From: Prorocentrum cordatum
Taxonomy: Eukaryota > Sar > Dinophyceae > Prorocentrales > Prorocentraceae
DNA: 64,000 bases
Assembly (NCBI GenBank): GCA_963575745.1
Contig: CAUYUJ010014192.1
Span: forward strand, 123,501 to 187,500
Direction: 5' to 3'
Shown here: piece after piece, positions 21,600 to 31,141 of the stretch
How the letters are laid out: each line of letters starts with the position of its first letter
How positions within the stretch are numbered: position 1 is the stretch's first letter
Notes under the pieces: generated by a model
The model's input: only the letters and a program-made list of their open reading frames with translations
Told to the model about the DNA's origin: nothing
The model's database searches: none
Program-made: the position numbers and the translations under genes

Positions 21600-22020
21600 G
21601 CTTCCTTTGATTAGGCCGAGCTGGACTATGTCCGACCGTATCAATGGGCAAGCCTGATCAATTTAGTATCTCGTGCCGCGTGCGCACTGCAGGACTACTG
21701 GGGAAAGATCGCTGGGTCCTTGACGCCGTGGTCCATAGAAGTGTCGTCGTTGAGGTCATCGTTGTCATCGTGAGCATGGATCTTGTCGTCGTCGTCGACG
21801 TCGCCGCCAGCCTCTATCAGTCGTTCCGGTTCTCGTGGTGTGAGTCGTTGGGACCCTTCGTCATTCGTGGTAAGAGTATGTCGGGCCCCTCCTTGTGCGT
21901 GGGTGGTTCGGGGTTCCCTTGGTTTGGTCGTTCGGGCCTCTCGTTCTGGAATGAGTCGTTCAGGCTTCTTCTTGTGTCACAGCAGTCCTAAGAAACACTT
22001 ACGTAATCTCCTACACTAGT
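21600..22020 (+). repeat. Composite unit 1, distal segment
   Basis: Aligns with 25700-26090 of copy 2: GGGCAAGCCTGATCAATTTA, TCTCGTGCCGCGTGCGCACT, then a GTCGTCGTCGTCGACGTCG run and a short TGAGTCG stretch. A frame reading D-Q-F-S-I-S-C-R-V is kept in both copies, but I cannot assign it. Confidence 0.5.
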
Positions 22021-22215
22021 ATGCACGATGCCAACCGAGCTGCTGGCCCGAGCCCTCCCCTTTGCACTGCCCTGGGTGGCCCTGCCTTCGTTAATATCAT
22101 GTCGACGTTGGTCTGTGCTGCGCGGAGGCCTGTCGAGAAGAACCAGAAAAAGTCGGACTGCACAGGAGCGCAAGACAAAGCTAATGCAAGAGTTCGGTTT
22201 TCTGTGCGTCGCAGA
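22021..22215 (+). pseudogene. OTU/helicase gene fragment in unit 1
   Basis: Shares ATGCCAACCGAGCTGCTGGC with 26095 and 27262. Its last 60 bases encode the L-M-Q-E-F-G-F-L-C-V-A stretch, matching M-M-Q-E-F-G-S-L-C-V-E in the intact gene (28097-28130). It ends at CGCAGATATG and is followed at once by TGAGTCG-type repeats. Confidence 0.6.
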
Positions 22216-23035
22216 TATGTGACTCGTTGGTTTCTCGTGGTGTGAGTCTTTGGAGCCGTTCGGTCTTTCTGGTGTGAGTCCTTCGGGCTCTTCCTTGTGT
22301 GTGAGTCGTTCGGGCTTTTCGTGATGTGAGTCGTTCGGGCCTCTCGTCCTGGTGTGAGTCGTTCGGGCCCCTCACCCTGTCCCTCGCTGCCAAGGGGGTG
22401 AGAAGTTTCGCGATTCTTTGTGAGAAGGTGGATGGGGCCCTCGCCAGGCCTGGAAGACGAACCTCCGATGTTCCTCTAGCGCGCTCGTGCGCAGTAGGCG
22501 CGTCGTGCTTTACGCAACGCGCTGGCTGAAGCGCCCCCGCCCTGGCCCATCAAAGAAGGGAAAAGAAAAAACAAGGCAGGGCGAAGGCCTCCCTAACCGC
22601 GCAGGCATGCAGTGCCACGGGAAGGCCTCCAGAGATAATGCGAGAGTTCGCGTCTGTGTGGGTTGCAGATATGTGAGTCGTTCCGGCTCTTCGTGATGTG
22701 AGTCGTTGGGGCCCCTCGTCCTTCCTTGTGTGACTCCTTCGGGTGCCTCATTATGTGTGAGTCGTTCGGGCTCCTCGTGGTATGAGTCCCCTCCTTGTGT
22801 GTGAGTCGGTCGGCCCCCTCTTCCTCGTGTAACTCGTTCGGGCTTCCCGTGGCGTGAGTAGTTGGGGGCCCGCGTCGCGGGGTGAATCGTTCGGGCTCTT
22901 CGTGGTCTGAGTAGTTCGGGCGCTTCGTCCTGGTGTGAGTCGTTCGGGCCCCTCCTTGTGGTGTGAGTCGTTCGGGCTCTTCGTGGTGTGACTCGTTGGG
23001 GCCCCTCGTCCTGGTGTGCATCGTTCGGGCTCCTC
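22216..23035 (+). repeat. TGAGTCG arrays around a short OTU-gene remnant
   Basis: TGAGTCGTTCGGG units at 22216-22400 and 22675-23035. They are separated by about 270 bases ending in another remnant of the OTU-gene junction (GATAATGCGAGAGTTCGCG ... TTGCAGATATG, about 22636-22675), nearly identical to 38122-38163. Confidence 0.8.
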
Positions 23036-23270
23036 GTGAAGCCTCTTGGAGACCTCTTGGAGCCTCTTGGGGCGTCTTGGGGGCCTCTTGGGGGCCTCTT
23101 GGGGGCCTCTTGGGGGCTTCTTTGGGTCTCTTGGCGCTTCTTGGGGGCTCTTGGGGGCCTCTTGGGAGCCGCTTGGCGCCTCTTGGGGGCCTCTTGGGGA
23201 CCTCCTGGAGGCCTCTTGGGAGCCTCCTGGGGGTCTCTTGGGGTCATCTTTGGGCCTCTGGCGACCTCTT
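23036..23270 (+). repeat. GGCCTCTTGGGG array
   Basis: Units of 12-15 bp (GGCCTCTTGGGGG and variants GGAGCCTCTTGGGG) following the TGAGTCG array. The same two-part order recurs in 34-39 kb. The reverse complement resembles the CAGGAGGCCCCAGG blocks at 43150 and 44830. Confidence 0.85.
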
Positions 23271-23660
23271 CAGAAGCGCAAAGTAGAGCTGCCCCCCGAG
23301 AAATACAAAATGACCCCAAAACTTACGTAACATCAATGATTTTGCTAGGAAGGACGATGAGCGCGGTCCCCGCACAAGTTCAACATGTGGCCAAATCCGT
23401 AGTGAAATCAATGATTTCTGCTTCGAAGAGGAGTAGCGGCGCCAAACTCACCTCCCCCCTCTCGGGGCCAGAATCCTCGTGAGGGTGGTCGAATAAGAGC
23501 CCCTTGGCACCACTCGGCCCGCCCTCTCCGGGTCCAGGGGAGGGGGTAGGGGGAGGGGTAAACCCTTCCCCGAAGGGGAGGAAGGGGGGTTGGGGGGTCG
23601 AGAACAGAGAAAGCCCCCTAAACCATTCACGCCCAAAGGGCTGGTGGGATTCGCGCGGTG
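23271..23660 (+). repeat. 390-bp dispersed segment, copy 1
   Basis: Aligns with 38750-39145. Shared landmarks are ATCAATGATTTTGCTA, CTCGGGGCCAGAATCCTCG, GAGGGGTAAACCC, AAACCA.TCACGCCCAAAGG and GCTGGTG. Both copies follow a GGCCTCTTGGGG block, so the pieces seem to spread as one unit. Confidence 0.75.
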
Positions 23661-24173
23661 CTCTCCTCCTGGGGTGAGTCGTTCGGGTCCACCCTCCTGG
23701 TCTGAGTCGTTGGGGCACTCCTCGATGTGCGAGTCGTTCGGCGAAAGGCCCGTCGGACGCACACACAGAGAGGCCCGAACAACTCACACCAGGGCACGGG
23801 GCCCCAACTACCGACACCACGTGCATCCTGGTCGAAGAAGCGAACACTATGAGTTCCGTGATTCCTCAGATCTGTTCGAGGGGGCCGATCTGAGAGGCGG
23901 TTTCCCCGGCTGCTCATTTTTCACTTCTCATGTCTATGTTGCCGCGTGGTGCTCGCGCCCGACATAATGAGCGAACCTGCCTTTCAGGTGCAGCCCAAAG
24001 CTGCGAACCTGAGCATGGTGGTACCTTGTGCTGCGTGCACTGGGGATTTCCCGGCTGCCGATTCCAGGGAGTCGTGACCAGAGACGGAGGTCGCAAGGAT
24101 GTGCGAGAGAGGCTTGTGTCCAGAGGAACTGTGCCATAATCGTGCCCAAGGCATTGCGATTCCCTGCCGGTTG
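23661..24173 (+). other. Short TGAGTCG stretch and leader-like segment of unit 2
   Basis: A few TGAGTCG units (23670-23745), then DNA sharing TCAGATCTGTTCGAGGGGGC with the linkers of the composite units, then the leader homologous to 19505-19643. No gene recognised. Confidence 0.5.
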
Positions 24174-24195
24174 CCCGTAGCCGTTGTGGCTCATC
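24174..24195 (+). other. Degenerate spliced-leader (DinoSL) relict, copy 2
   Basis: Contains CCGTAGCC and TGGCTCA with the leader spacing, matching 17 of 22 positions. The mismatches at positions 13, 21 and 22 are shared with the relict at 19644, which points to common descent. About 70 bases upstream of the RS-rich start codon. Confidence 0.55.
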
Positions 24196-24266
24196 AGAGG
24201 TAGGAGATCATTCCTGCATCCGTTCCCCAGGAATCTCCCGGTTGCTGTGAGTTGTCTCTGCCTACC

Positions 24267-25061
24267 ATGTCTGCAGTGAGCTTAGCTCGGCGCAGACGTA
24301 CCCACTCGACCTCGCGCGCGATGGCTACTCGTAGTGGCGAGGAACTGCGGAGTGATTGGGATCGTGCTTTCCGTCGTGCACGCCGTGGCTCCCCTCTTCG
24401 CATCCGCTCCGATGATCGCATGCGCCCCCAGGACGAGAAACCCGACGTAGATGACGTGCTGGCTCATGAACTATACTTATGGAAGGAGGATCCTAACCCT
24501 TGGAGTTTCTGGGAGTGGCGCTCTAAGACTGGGCGTTCGAAAACAGCTGGCGCATCCCGTAGCTCTGCGCCTGCTGGCGCAGAGAGCTCTTCTCCGCGGA
24601 GGGGCCGATCCACCAGCATACCGCGGAGAGGCATCCAGAGCAGGGCGCGCAATCGCAGCCGCAGCAAGAGCATCCCGAGGGCACGTGGATATCCGTTGGC
24701 GGGTCGGCCGCGTTGCAGGACGCACACGATGTACCCAGACAAGCCCCATGAGCGCCTCAGCAACGCCAAGAGCGTGACGAGACGTGAGCAAGAAGCTCGG
24801 ACACTCCACCAGCAACAGGCTCTTGACGAAATGTCAGAGATTTCCACCGATCGGGCTGATGACGTGGATGACGCGCAGGTCCACAGAGATAGCAGTTCGG
24901 CTCCCGCATCTGGTCCTGCACCTACCAGGGAAGCGAGCCACGCGTTTCTGGACGCTCGCATGACTTTGTTGGAGGAACACGTACGGCAGTGGGCTCTGCT
25001 AGTATATGCACTGTATTGCACAACTGCCGAATGTAATATGTTCCAAGATGATTCTGGGTAG
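24267..25061 (+). CDS. RS-rich hypothetical protein with C-terminal hydrophobic segment
   Basis: ATG at 24267 (context ACCATGT) opens a frame of 264 codons. The N-terminus is basic (R-R-R-R near residue 9). Residues about 105-150 are rich in R-S and S-R pairs (R-N-R-S-R-S-K-S), followed by a Q/E-rich helical stretch and a hydrophobic run near the end (W-A-L-L-V-Y-A-L-Y-C-T). I do not recognise the family. A shorter broken copy lies at 19739-20396, so this is repeated DNA. The RS part suggests RNA or nucleic-acid binding and the end could be a membrane anchor; both are inferred from composition only. The leader upstream carries a DinoSL-like stretch. Confidence 0.55.
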   Translation: MSAVSLARRRRTHSTSRAMATRSGEELRSDWDRAFRRARRGSPLRIRSDDRMRPQDEKPDVDDVLAHELYLWKEDPNPWSFWEWRSKTGRSKTAGASRSSAPAGAESSSPRRGRSTSIPRRGIQSRARNRSRSKSIPRARGYPLAGRPRCRTHTMYPDKPHERLSNAKSVTRREQEARTLHQQQALDEMSEISTDRADDVDDAQVHRDSSSAPASGPAPTREASHAFLDARMTLLEEHVRQWALLVYALYCTTAECNMFQDDSG

Positions 25062-25540
25062 AGCGAGTTGGGAAATGGGATGTTGCTTCAACTTGACATG
25101 CGTTGGTCAGTTCTTCGATGTTGGTTTCTATAATCTATAATGGTGCTGCTTATTCTGCTCAGGTGATGCTGCTGATTACTGTGCTCGCCGTTTTTGCCTC
25201 TGACTCTTGGAGATTGCTAGGTTTCTTCGGGTGTGCGGCAGTGGGCTGCGATGGTGCATGGTCTCACGTCCAGTACTGGGATTACCTTATGATTCACCGC
25301 TGCATCAGTACTGGGTGATGTCGTTGCTCTGCCGCACCGGGAGATAGGCAGTATTATCGACGGTGTGGCCGCTACCACGGTGCAGTGGATTCTTTCGGTG
25401 TTCCCCTCCTGTTGTGAGTTGTTCGGGCCCCCTCTCCTGGACAGAGTCGTTCTAGCCTCTCCTCGATGAGTGAGTCGATCGGCAAGGGGCCTGAACGAGT
25501 CATACAAGGAAGAACCCGAACGACTCGCCCCAGGGCGAGG
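25062..25540 (+). other. Downstream region of the RS-rich ORF
   Basis: Aligns with 20293-20470 of unit 1 (ATTCTGGGTAGAGCGAGT..., GATTACTGTGCTCGCCGTT). A 71-codon hydrophobic frame at 25103-25318 is not kept in unit 1. Ends with a few TGAGTCG-type units (25395-25475). No gene called. Confidence 0.45.
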
Positions 25541-26091
25541 GGCCCCAATTACTCACGCCACCTGAAGTCTGGCCCAGCACGTGCACTCTCTGAGTTCCGT
25601 GAGTCTTCAGATCTGGTCAAGGGGGCCGATCTGGGAGGCGAGTTTCTCCTTCTGTTTCTCTTCTACCTCTCCCTCCGAACCTGCCGCCCGCCGCCAGCGC
25701 CCGACTTCGTGGGCGAGCCTGATCAGTTTAGTATCTCGTGCCGCGTGCGCACTGCAGGACAGGTCGGGGAAGATCGCTGGGTCGTCGACGCCGTCGTCCA
25801 TGGAAGTGTCGTATCCGAAGTCATCGTTGTCATCGTAAGCATGGATCTTGTCGTCGTCGTCGACGTCGCCGCCAGCATCTGTGAGTTGTTCCGGCTTCTG
25901 GTGGTGGGAGTCGTTGTGACCTCTCGTCCTTCGTGGTATGAGTCTTTCGGGCCCCTCCTTGTGCGTGAGTGGTTCGGGCTTCCCTTGGGTTGGTCGTTCG
26001 GGCCTCTCGTTCTGGAGTGAGTCGTTGAGGCTGGTCCTTGTGTCACAGCAATCCTAAGAAACATGTTGCGTAATCTCCAAGCACTAGTAAG
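25541..26091 (+). repeat. Composite unit 2, linker and distal segment
   Basis: Linker (TCAGATCTGGTCAAGGGGG) and distal segment (GCCTGATCAGTTTAGTATCT, GTCGTCGTCGTCGACGTCG) of unit 1 are here only about 70 bases apart. The 265-codon frame of unit 1 is therefore missing. Confidence 0.55.
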
Positions 26092-26290
26092 CACGATGCC
26101 AACCGAGCTGCTGGCCCGAGCCCTCCCCCCTGCACTGCCCTGGGTGGCTCTGCCTTTGTCGATCTCATGTCGACGTTGCTCTGTGCTGTGCGGAGGCCTG
26201 TCGAGAAGAACCAGACAAATTCGAACTGCACAGGAGCGCAAGACAGAGCTAATGCAGGAGTTCGGTGTTCTGTGCGTCGCAGATATGTGA
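26092..26290 (+). pseudogene. OTU/helicase gene fragment in unit 2
   Basis: Nearly identical to 22021-22215, with the same beginning (ATGCCAACCGAGCTGCTGGC) and the same end (TGCGTCGCAGATATG), followed by TGAATCG/TGAGTCG repeats. The reading frame is not kept beyond the M-Q-E-F-G segment. Confidence 0.6.
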
Positions 26291-26965
26291 ATCGTTGGTT
26301 TCTCGTGGTGTGAATCGTTGGGGCCCTTCGTCCTTCCTGGTGTGAGTCCTTCGGGCTCCTCCTTGTGTGAGTCGTTCAGGCTCCTCGTGATGTGAGTCGT
26401 TCGGGCCCCTCGTCCTGGTGTGCGTCGTTCGGGCCCCTCCTTGTGTGTGAATAGTTCCGTCTCCTCGTGGTGTGCGTCGTTGGGGCCCCTCGTCCTTCGT
26501 GGTGGGAGTGCTTCGGGCACTTCCTTGTGTGAGTCGTTCGGGCTCCTCGTGGTGTGAGTCGTTCCGGCCCCTCGTCCTGGTGTGACTCGTTCGGGCTCCT
26601 CCTTGTGTGGGAGTCGTTCGGGATCCTCGTGGTGTGAGTGGTTGGGCCCCTCGTCCTGGTGCGAGTCGTTCGGGCTCCGCCTTGTGTGTGAATAGGTTGA
26701 GCTCCTCGCTGTGTGAGTCGTTCGGGCTCCTGGCCCTGGTGTGAGTCGCTCGGACGCCTCCTTGCGTGTGAGTTGTTCGGGTTGCTCGTGGTGTGAGTCG
26801 TTCGGGGTCTCTCGTCCTGGTGGAGTCGTTCGGGCTGTCGTCCTGGGGTGAGTCGTTCGGGCCCCTCCCAGTGTGTGAGTTGTTGGGGCTCTCTGCGGTG
26901 TGAATCGCGGGGGCCTTTCGTTCTGGTGTGAGTCGTTCGGGCGTCTCCTTGCATGTGTGTTGTGG
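26291..26965 (+). repeat. TGAGTCG tandem array
   Basis: Continuous array of 25-28 bp units with alternating endings (TCCTCGTGGTG, CCCTCGTCCTGG, CCCTCCTTGTGTG), giving a higher-order period of three to four units. Ends near TCTCCTTGCATGTGTG. Confidence 0.9.
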
Positions 26966-27476
26966 AGCGCTGTGCCTGTGCGTCGTGAACGTTGCTGCGA
27001 TGGCAAGGTCTTGCAACCCCGCTAGTGGCCCCCCAAGCGTCGCCATGCAGGCGAGATTTGCGCGAGAAGGAGCGCCTCTCTGCCCGCCCTCCACAAACAT
27101 GAAGAGACGTTTGCCATAACCACCCTCCACAGGTGACTCCGCGTATTGAATTTTAAATGCGTGGTAACCGCGTGGTCTGTGGAGGTAATGAGCATAGCTC
27201 TCCTAGTCGTACTGAACGCATACTGAACACTACGCGTTATCTCCATTCACTGGCGCGCATGATGCCAACCGAGCTGCTGGCCTGGCCCCTCCCCTCTCCC
27301 CCGCTGCAAGGCTTCGCGGTGTTTTCCTATCTCTGTCGGTTCGTGTTATCCCGGCTTTGCTTATTCCTGGGAGTCGAGACTAGGGGCTGGGCTCCACAGG
27401 GGAGGGTGCTAACAGTTAGGGTCCACAAGGATTTTGCCGTCAGAGGGTAGAATGCGTTACGAATCAGTCGCGATTT
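26966..27476 (+). other. Array tail and leader of the OTU-helicase gene
   Basis: No gene seen. CTGTGGAGGTAATGAGCATA at about 27178 recurs with one mismatch in the intron of the OTU-helicase gene (about 31073). GATGCCAACCGAGCTGCTGG at 27261 is shared with the gene fragments at 22028 and 26096. The rest reads as leader DNA of the gene that follows. Confidence 0.5.
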
Positions 27477-27498
27477 TCCGTAGACATTGTGGTGCAAG
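27477..27498 (+). other. Spliced-leader (DinoSL) relict upstream of the OTU-helicase gene
   Basis: Eighteen of 22 positions match the dinoflagellate leader, including TCCGTAG, CATT and the final CAAG. It lies about 150 bases before the ATG at 27647. A relict inside DNA rather than added to RNA suggests that this copy passed through a trans-spliced mRNA. Confidence 0.55.
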
Positions 27499-27646
27499 TC
27501 AGGTTGGCCCAAGCTAGTCTCGACCAGCGCCCATCCATCTGCGTCGGGCTCTACTGTGAGCTCCGCGTATCACTTGTGCAGTGAGTTTAGCTCCGCACGG
27601 ACGCTACTCTTGCAATACCTCAGGGCGCGCAGCAGAGTTCACAGAG

Positions 27647-28357
27647 ATGCCAGTCGTGGGCTTACGTGAGGTTTACGCGCCCTTGCCCCGAGCGGTGCGA
27701 GAATTGCAGGGGATGCTGATGGAAACGATGCCTACAGCTGAAGACGGTGCGTGCGCCATTCATTCTGCGTGGGGCGAGTGGGAGAGGGGTGAGCTGGTCA
27801 AGCGCGACGCTCGCTCGTTTCTCCGCGAAGCATTCGGTCCTACCGCTGACATCTTCAAATCGAGGCTGTCGTCCGAGGAGCTGCTGGGCGACATGGAATG
27901 GGCACTCTGGGATTTGATCCAACCCTTTGCGAAGCAGCCCAACCCCTTCGGTGCCTCGCTGCACGCTGGAGATAACGAAGGTGAGCACGTGCGGCACTGC
28001 CTTCTGCAATCCCATTTCGACGTGGCTCAGCGCTGCGTTGAGGCATGCCGGGATGAAGTATATAAGTTCGAAGTGCACAGGGAGTGCAAACCAAGGATGA
28101 TGCAAGAGTTTGGTTCTCTCTGCGTCGAAGAATTTGAGGATGTTTTCATAATGCCGTCGATGCGATCCTTGGGCTTGTTAGATAAGTACACGGCAGAAGC
28201 ATCTGATGAGTTCTGTGGAAGACGTTGCCTGAGCAAGTATGAAGCGCTGTTCGCAGGAACCCCTGGCGCTCGAGAGTGGCACAGAAGTGTCGTTGAGGAT
28301 GCATGCCTTCAGAACTCATTCGATTTGTTTTTCAGTAAGATCCACGACGTGGTTGAC
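27647..28357 (+). CDS. OTU-like N-terminal region of a large helicase protein
   Basis: ATG at 27647 (the frame is open from 27581 without an earlier ATG). Residues 33-39 read D-G-A-C-A-I-H, the form of the OTU cysteine-protease motif with C36 as candidate nucleophile. The rest is a balanced, acidic, helical region. Fragments of it occur at 300-490, 22150, 22640, 26230 and 38125, so it belongs to a repeated family. The frame goes on to 28459, but the last 34 codons look like an out-of-frame reading. The protein seems to continue in another frame from about 28357, so a small indel or very short intron lies between about 28335 and 28370. Confidence 0.6.
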
Positions 28358-30690
28358 GTAAGATTCGATTGGTGCCCAACGCCTGCGCCTCCAAGAAGAA
28401 CAAGAGAGAGTGCAAGCACGAGGCGCCGTGGACCAACAGAGTGTCCCCCGAGTGGATGACGGCGCCGCTGCTGGTTTGCAAGGGCCTCGCCAAGAAGTTC
28501 ACGCTGCGCACAAGCGGAGTTCGAAATTGGCTGGGGCAAACTCTCGGACTGCGCAATGAGGAGTGGCTGAACGGGTGCATGCCGGGCCTGTGCGTCGCTT
28601 TTGCAGGGAGCAACAGTGACGTGAAACCCAATGACAGACTGCCGATCATCGAGCAAACGCATGAGACGTGCTGCAGGAAGAAACGCTGCATCATGAAGAA
28701 GCAGAGCCTGGGGAGAGCCACTCGAGCAATTCAGCGCACGCAGGTAGTTACGAATGGATATTTCGGGGGATACATTGGGAAACGACAGCCCGCGGGCACT
28801 TTGGAGACGAAGAAATGCGTGGACAAGCTGTTTACCTTGAGGGCGAAGATACAGGGCAGGGGGAAAGCAGCGCAGCTCAGAGCAAGCAGCGGGAGGCTGA
28901 TAACGGAGCTCGAGATGAACAGCACGTACCGCGGCGCTGTGGAAGTCTGCAACCTGTGCTGCAATCTTGACCAGAGCGACCTTCTGAAGGCAGAGTGCAT
29001 CCGGACCTTCCACGAGCATGCGATTGATGGGCGGGCGTGGATGAACAGGTTTGAAGCATGCCAGAATTCGTCGCAGATGAAGGACAGCAGCGCGACGACG
29101 CACGTGCCGCCAGCTCGCAAACCTCACGCACGGACGGACCGATCGAGAGTGAACGAGTTCGACGCCTACGGATATCGCCCTGTGCAGCACCCTTGGAAGT
29201 TGTTGTCGGCGTACGAGTTCTTGCGGCAGTGGAGGTGCGAACCACTACTGGCTCCGACGCACTACTCGAACCGCAACCTGCCACCGCGAACTGCGTGGAC
29301 ACAAGGAGGTCAACAATTAATCAGGAGCAAACAGTACAAGGATGGAGAGGTCGCCGCGAAGCCTGGAGAACATTACATCGTAGTGACACCCGAGACCGAC
29401 GAGTATTGCGTTTTCACGCATGACGCAGGCGTCTTCTGCCACTCATGGGTTCTGGTCAGGAAGGCGAGGCCGGACGCGGTTGTCATCGAAGGCTTGCCGA
29501 TGCCCAGCGTACACAAGAGTTCGACCCACAACGCTCAGTATTGCAGTTTATTTTTCCGCCCTTGGACGCTCTATGGAGGAGACGTGTCTGTGCCTCACCT
29601 GAGTATGTTGGGGATGGAGTCTGCGGTACTGCGGCATTGGCAGGAGGCCCAGCATCAGTCGCCCCATGTTCGAGCTTCGTGTAGACTGACCAAGAAGACA
29701 ATCACAACATGGACGCCATCGACGCTGGACAGCGTATCCTGGAAGACCGCTTGGGACGAGTACGTGCGCGGGAACGTGGTCAGCCAAACAGCAGCGAAAC
29801 TCATCCAGAGTTTCCTGTTGAATACGATGGCGTCGTCGGGCAAGGCGGCAGATGATCAGAGCGAGGCAGATGCGTCGGAGGAAGTGCAGGATATGCCTCC
29901 GCTGAGCCTCCCTGGTGGAAAGTGTCAACAACTACTCCAATCGGCTAAAGAAGAGGACAGCCTCGGCGAGAAGTGGACCGCCTCGGCGAAAGCGAAGGTG
30001 AAGGCTTCGGAGAACAGCCGAGCGAAGAAAAGCGTCCGACTGCACGAGTTTGGACAACGCCATCGCATCGGAGAGCGAGTGTGGAAGACGGAACCCTCTG
30101 GCGTCGAGGCTGGAGACCGTGCATGTCCGGGACATATCTTCGAGGATGCGTGCCAGGACCACCTCGCAGCTCGATCCGCAAGTGGCACGAGCCAGAAGGC
30201 ACACGATGCTCCCTTCGACGAGAAGCGAGATGCTGCTGCTTCGTTCAACCCTGCAGGGAATGGCTTCACCAGCATCGACAAAGCGTTTGCTTCCATATGG
30301 GCGAGCTCGAAGATCCCGAACGAGAAACAGCGCCAGTTTCTCGAGCACTTTGTTCGACGTTTGAAGATTGAGTGGCTGGAGAAGCAGCAGGGCAACGTGA
30401 ACCAGAATTCCGAGGAGCCTCTGGTGGACGTAGTGCACGGATTTCCGGGCACCGGAAAAAGTGCCGTCATTGGCTGGATGCGGTACTTAATGGAGGAAGG
30501 TCTCGGTTGGGAGCACGGCGTTCAGTTCGTGTGCTTGGCGTTTCAAAATGCCATGGCGGCGCAGATCAACGGCCACACGGTGCACCACTGGAGCGGCATC
30601 CCGGCGCGGAACGACGACGGGAATGCCACGGGCGACAGGCACAAGCAGTCCATGAAGTGCGGGGCCCTGCGCGTGATCATCATCGACGAG
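28357..30690 (+). CDS. Helicase protein, middle part up to Walker B
   Basis: Open frame with coding composition; the first available ATG is internal, consistent with a continuation of the preceding region. A Cys-containing basic N-part is followed by a central region with H-P-W-K-L-L-S-A-Y-E-F (about 29190), which resembles segments of dinoflagellate Helitron-type proteins, and a low-complexity linker (29830-30060). At the end come Walker A G-F-P-G-T-G-K-S (30439-30462) and Walker B V-I-I-I-D-E (30673-30690), the first half of a superfamily 1 (Pif1/RecD-like) helicase. The frame runs into a TGAGTCG array after 30690, which I interpret as intron. Confidence 0.75.
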
Positions 30691-31141
30691 GTCCCGAGGG
30701 CACCGAACGAGTCACTCCATGGAGTATATCGTTCGTTGCCCTCGACGTGGTGTGAGTCGTTCGGGGCTCCTCGTGTGTGGGTCGTTGGGGCTCCTCGGCC
30801 TGGTGTGAGTCGTTCGGGCCCCTCGTCCTGGTGTGAGGCGTTCGAGCTCCTCGTGGTGGCCCTCGTCCTTGTGAGTTGTGCGGGCCCCTCCTCCTGGTGC
30901 GAGTCGTTCGAGCGCCTGGTCGTGTGAGTCGTTCGGGCTCCTCGTCTTGGTGTGGGCCTTCGGGCTTCACGTGGTGTGAGTCGTTCGGGCCCCTCGTCAC
31001 ATGTAACGGCGCTCTCATGGCAAAGTCTGGGCATCCTCTCGCGCGGCCTATGTGTCACCATGTTTGCAAGGACTGTGGAGGGAATGAGCATAGCTCAGCG
31101 CACAAAGAATAAGGAACATGATCTGTATTCATGATTTCCAG
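30691..31141 (+). other. Predicted phase-0 GT-AG intron holding a TGAGTCG array
   Basis: Donor GACGAG/GTCCCGAGG directly after the Walker B codons; acceptor TGATTTCCAG/GTGAGC. Joining gives I-I-I-D-E followed by V-S-M-M-S-A-E-L-L-G, the usual continuation of Pif1-like helicases, in frame. About 270 of the 451 bases (30735-31005) are TGAGTCGTTCGGG units. The 3' end carries GGGAATGAGCATAGCTC, shared with 27187, and a short pyrimidine tract. The downstream exon starts GT, like the intron itself. Confidence 0.8.

Noticed and set aside
28358-28395. A 38-bp GT-AG intron joining the OTU-like part to the next frame
   Set aside because: It would restore the frame and begins GTAAGA, but it is shorter than known functional introns. 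A small indel is at least as likely, so it was left as unresolved.
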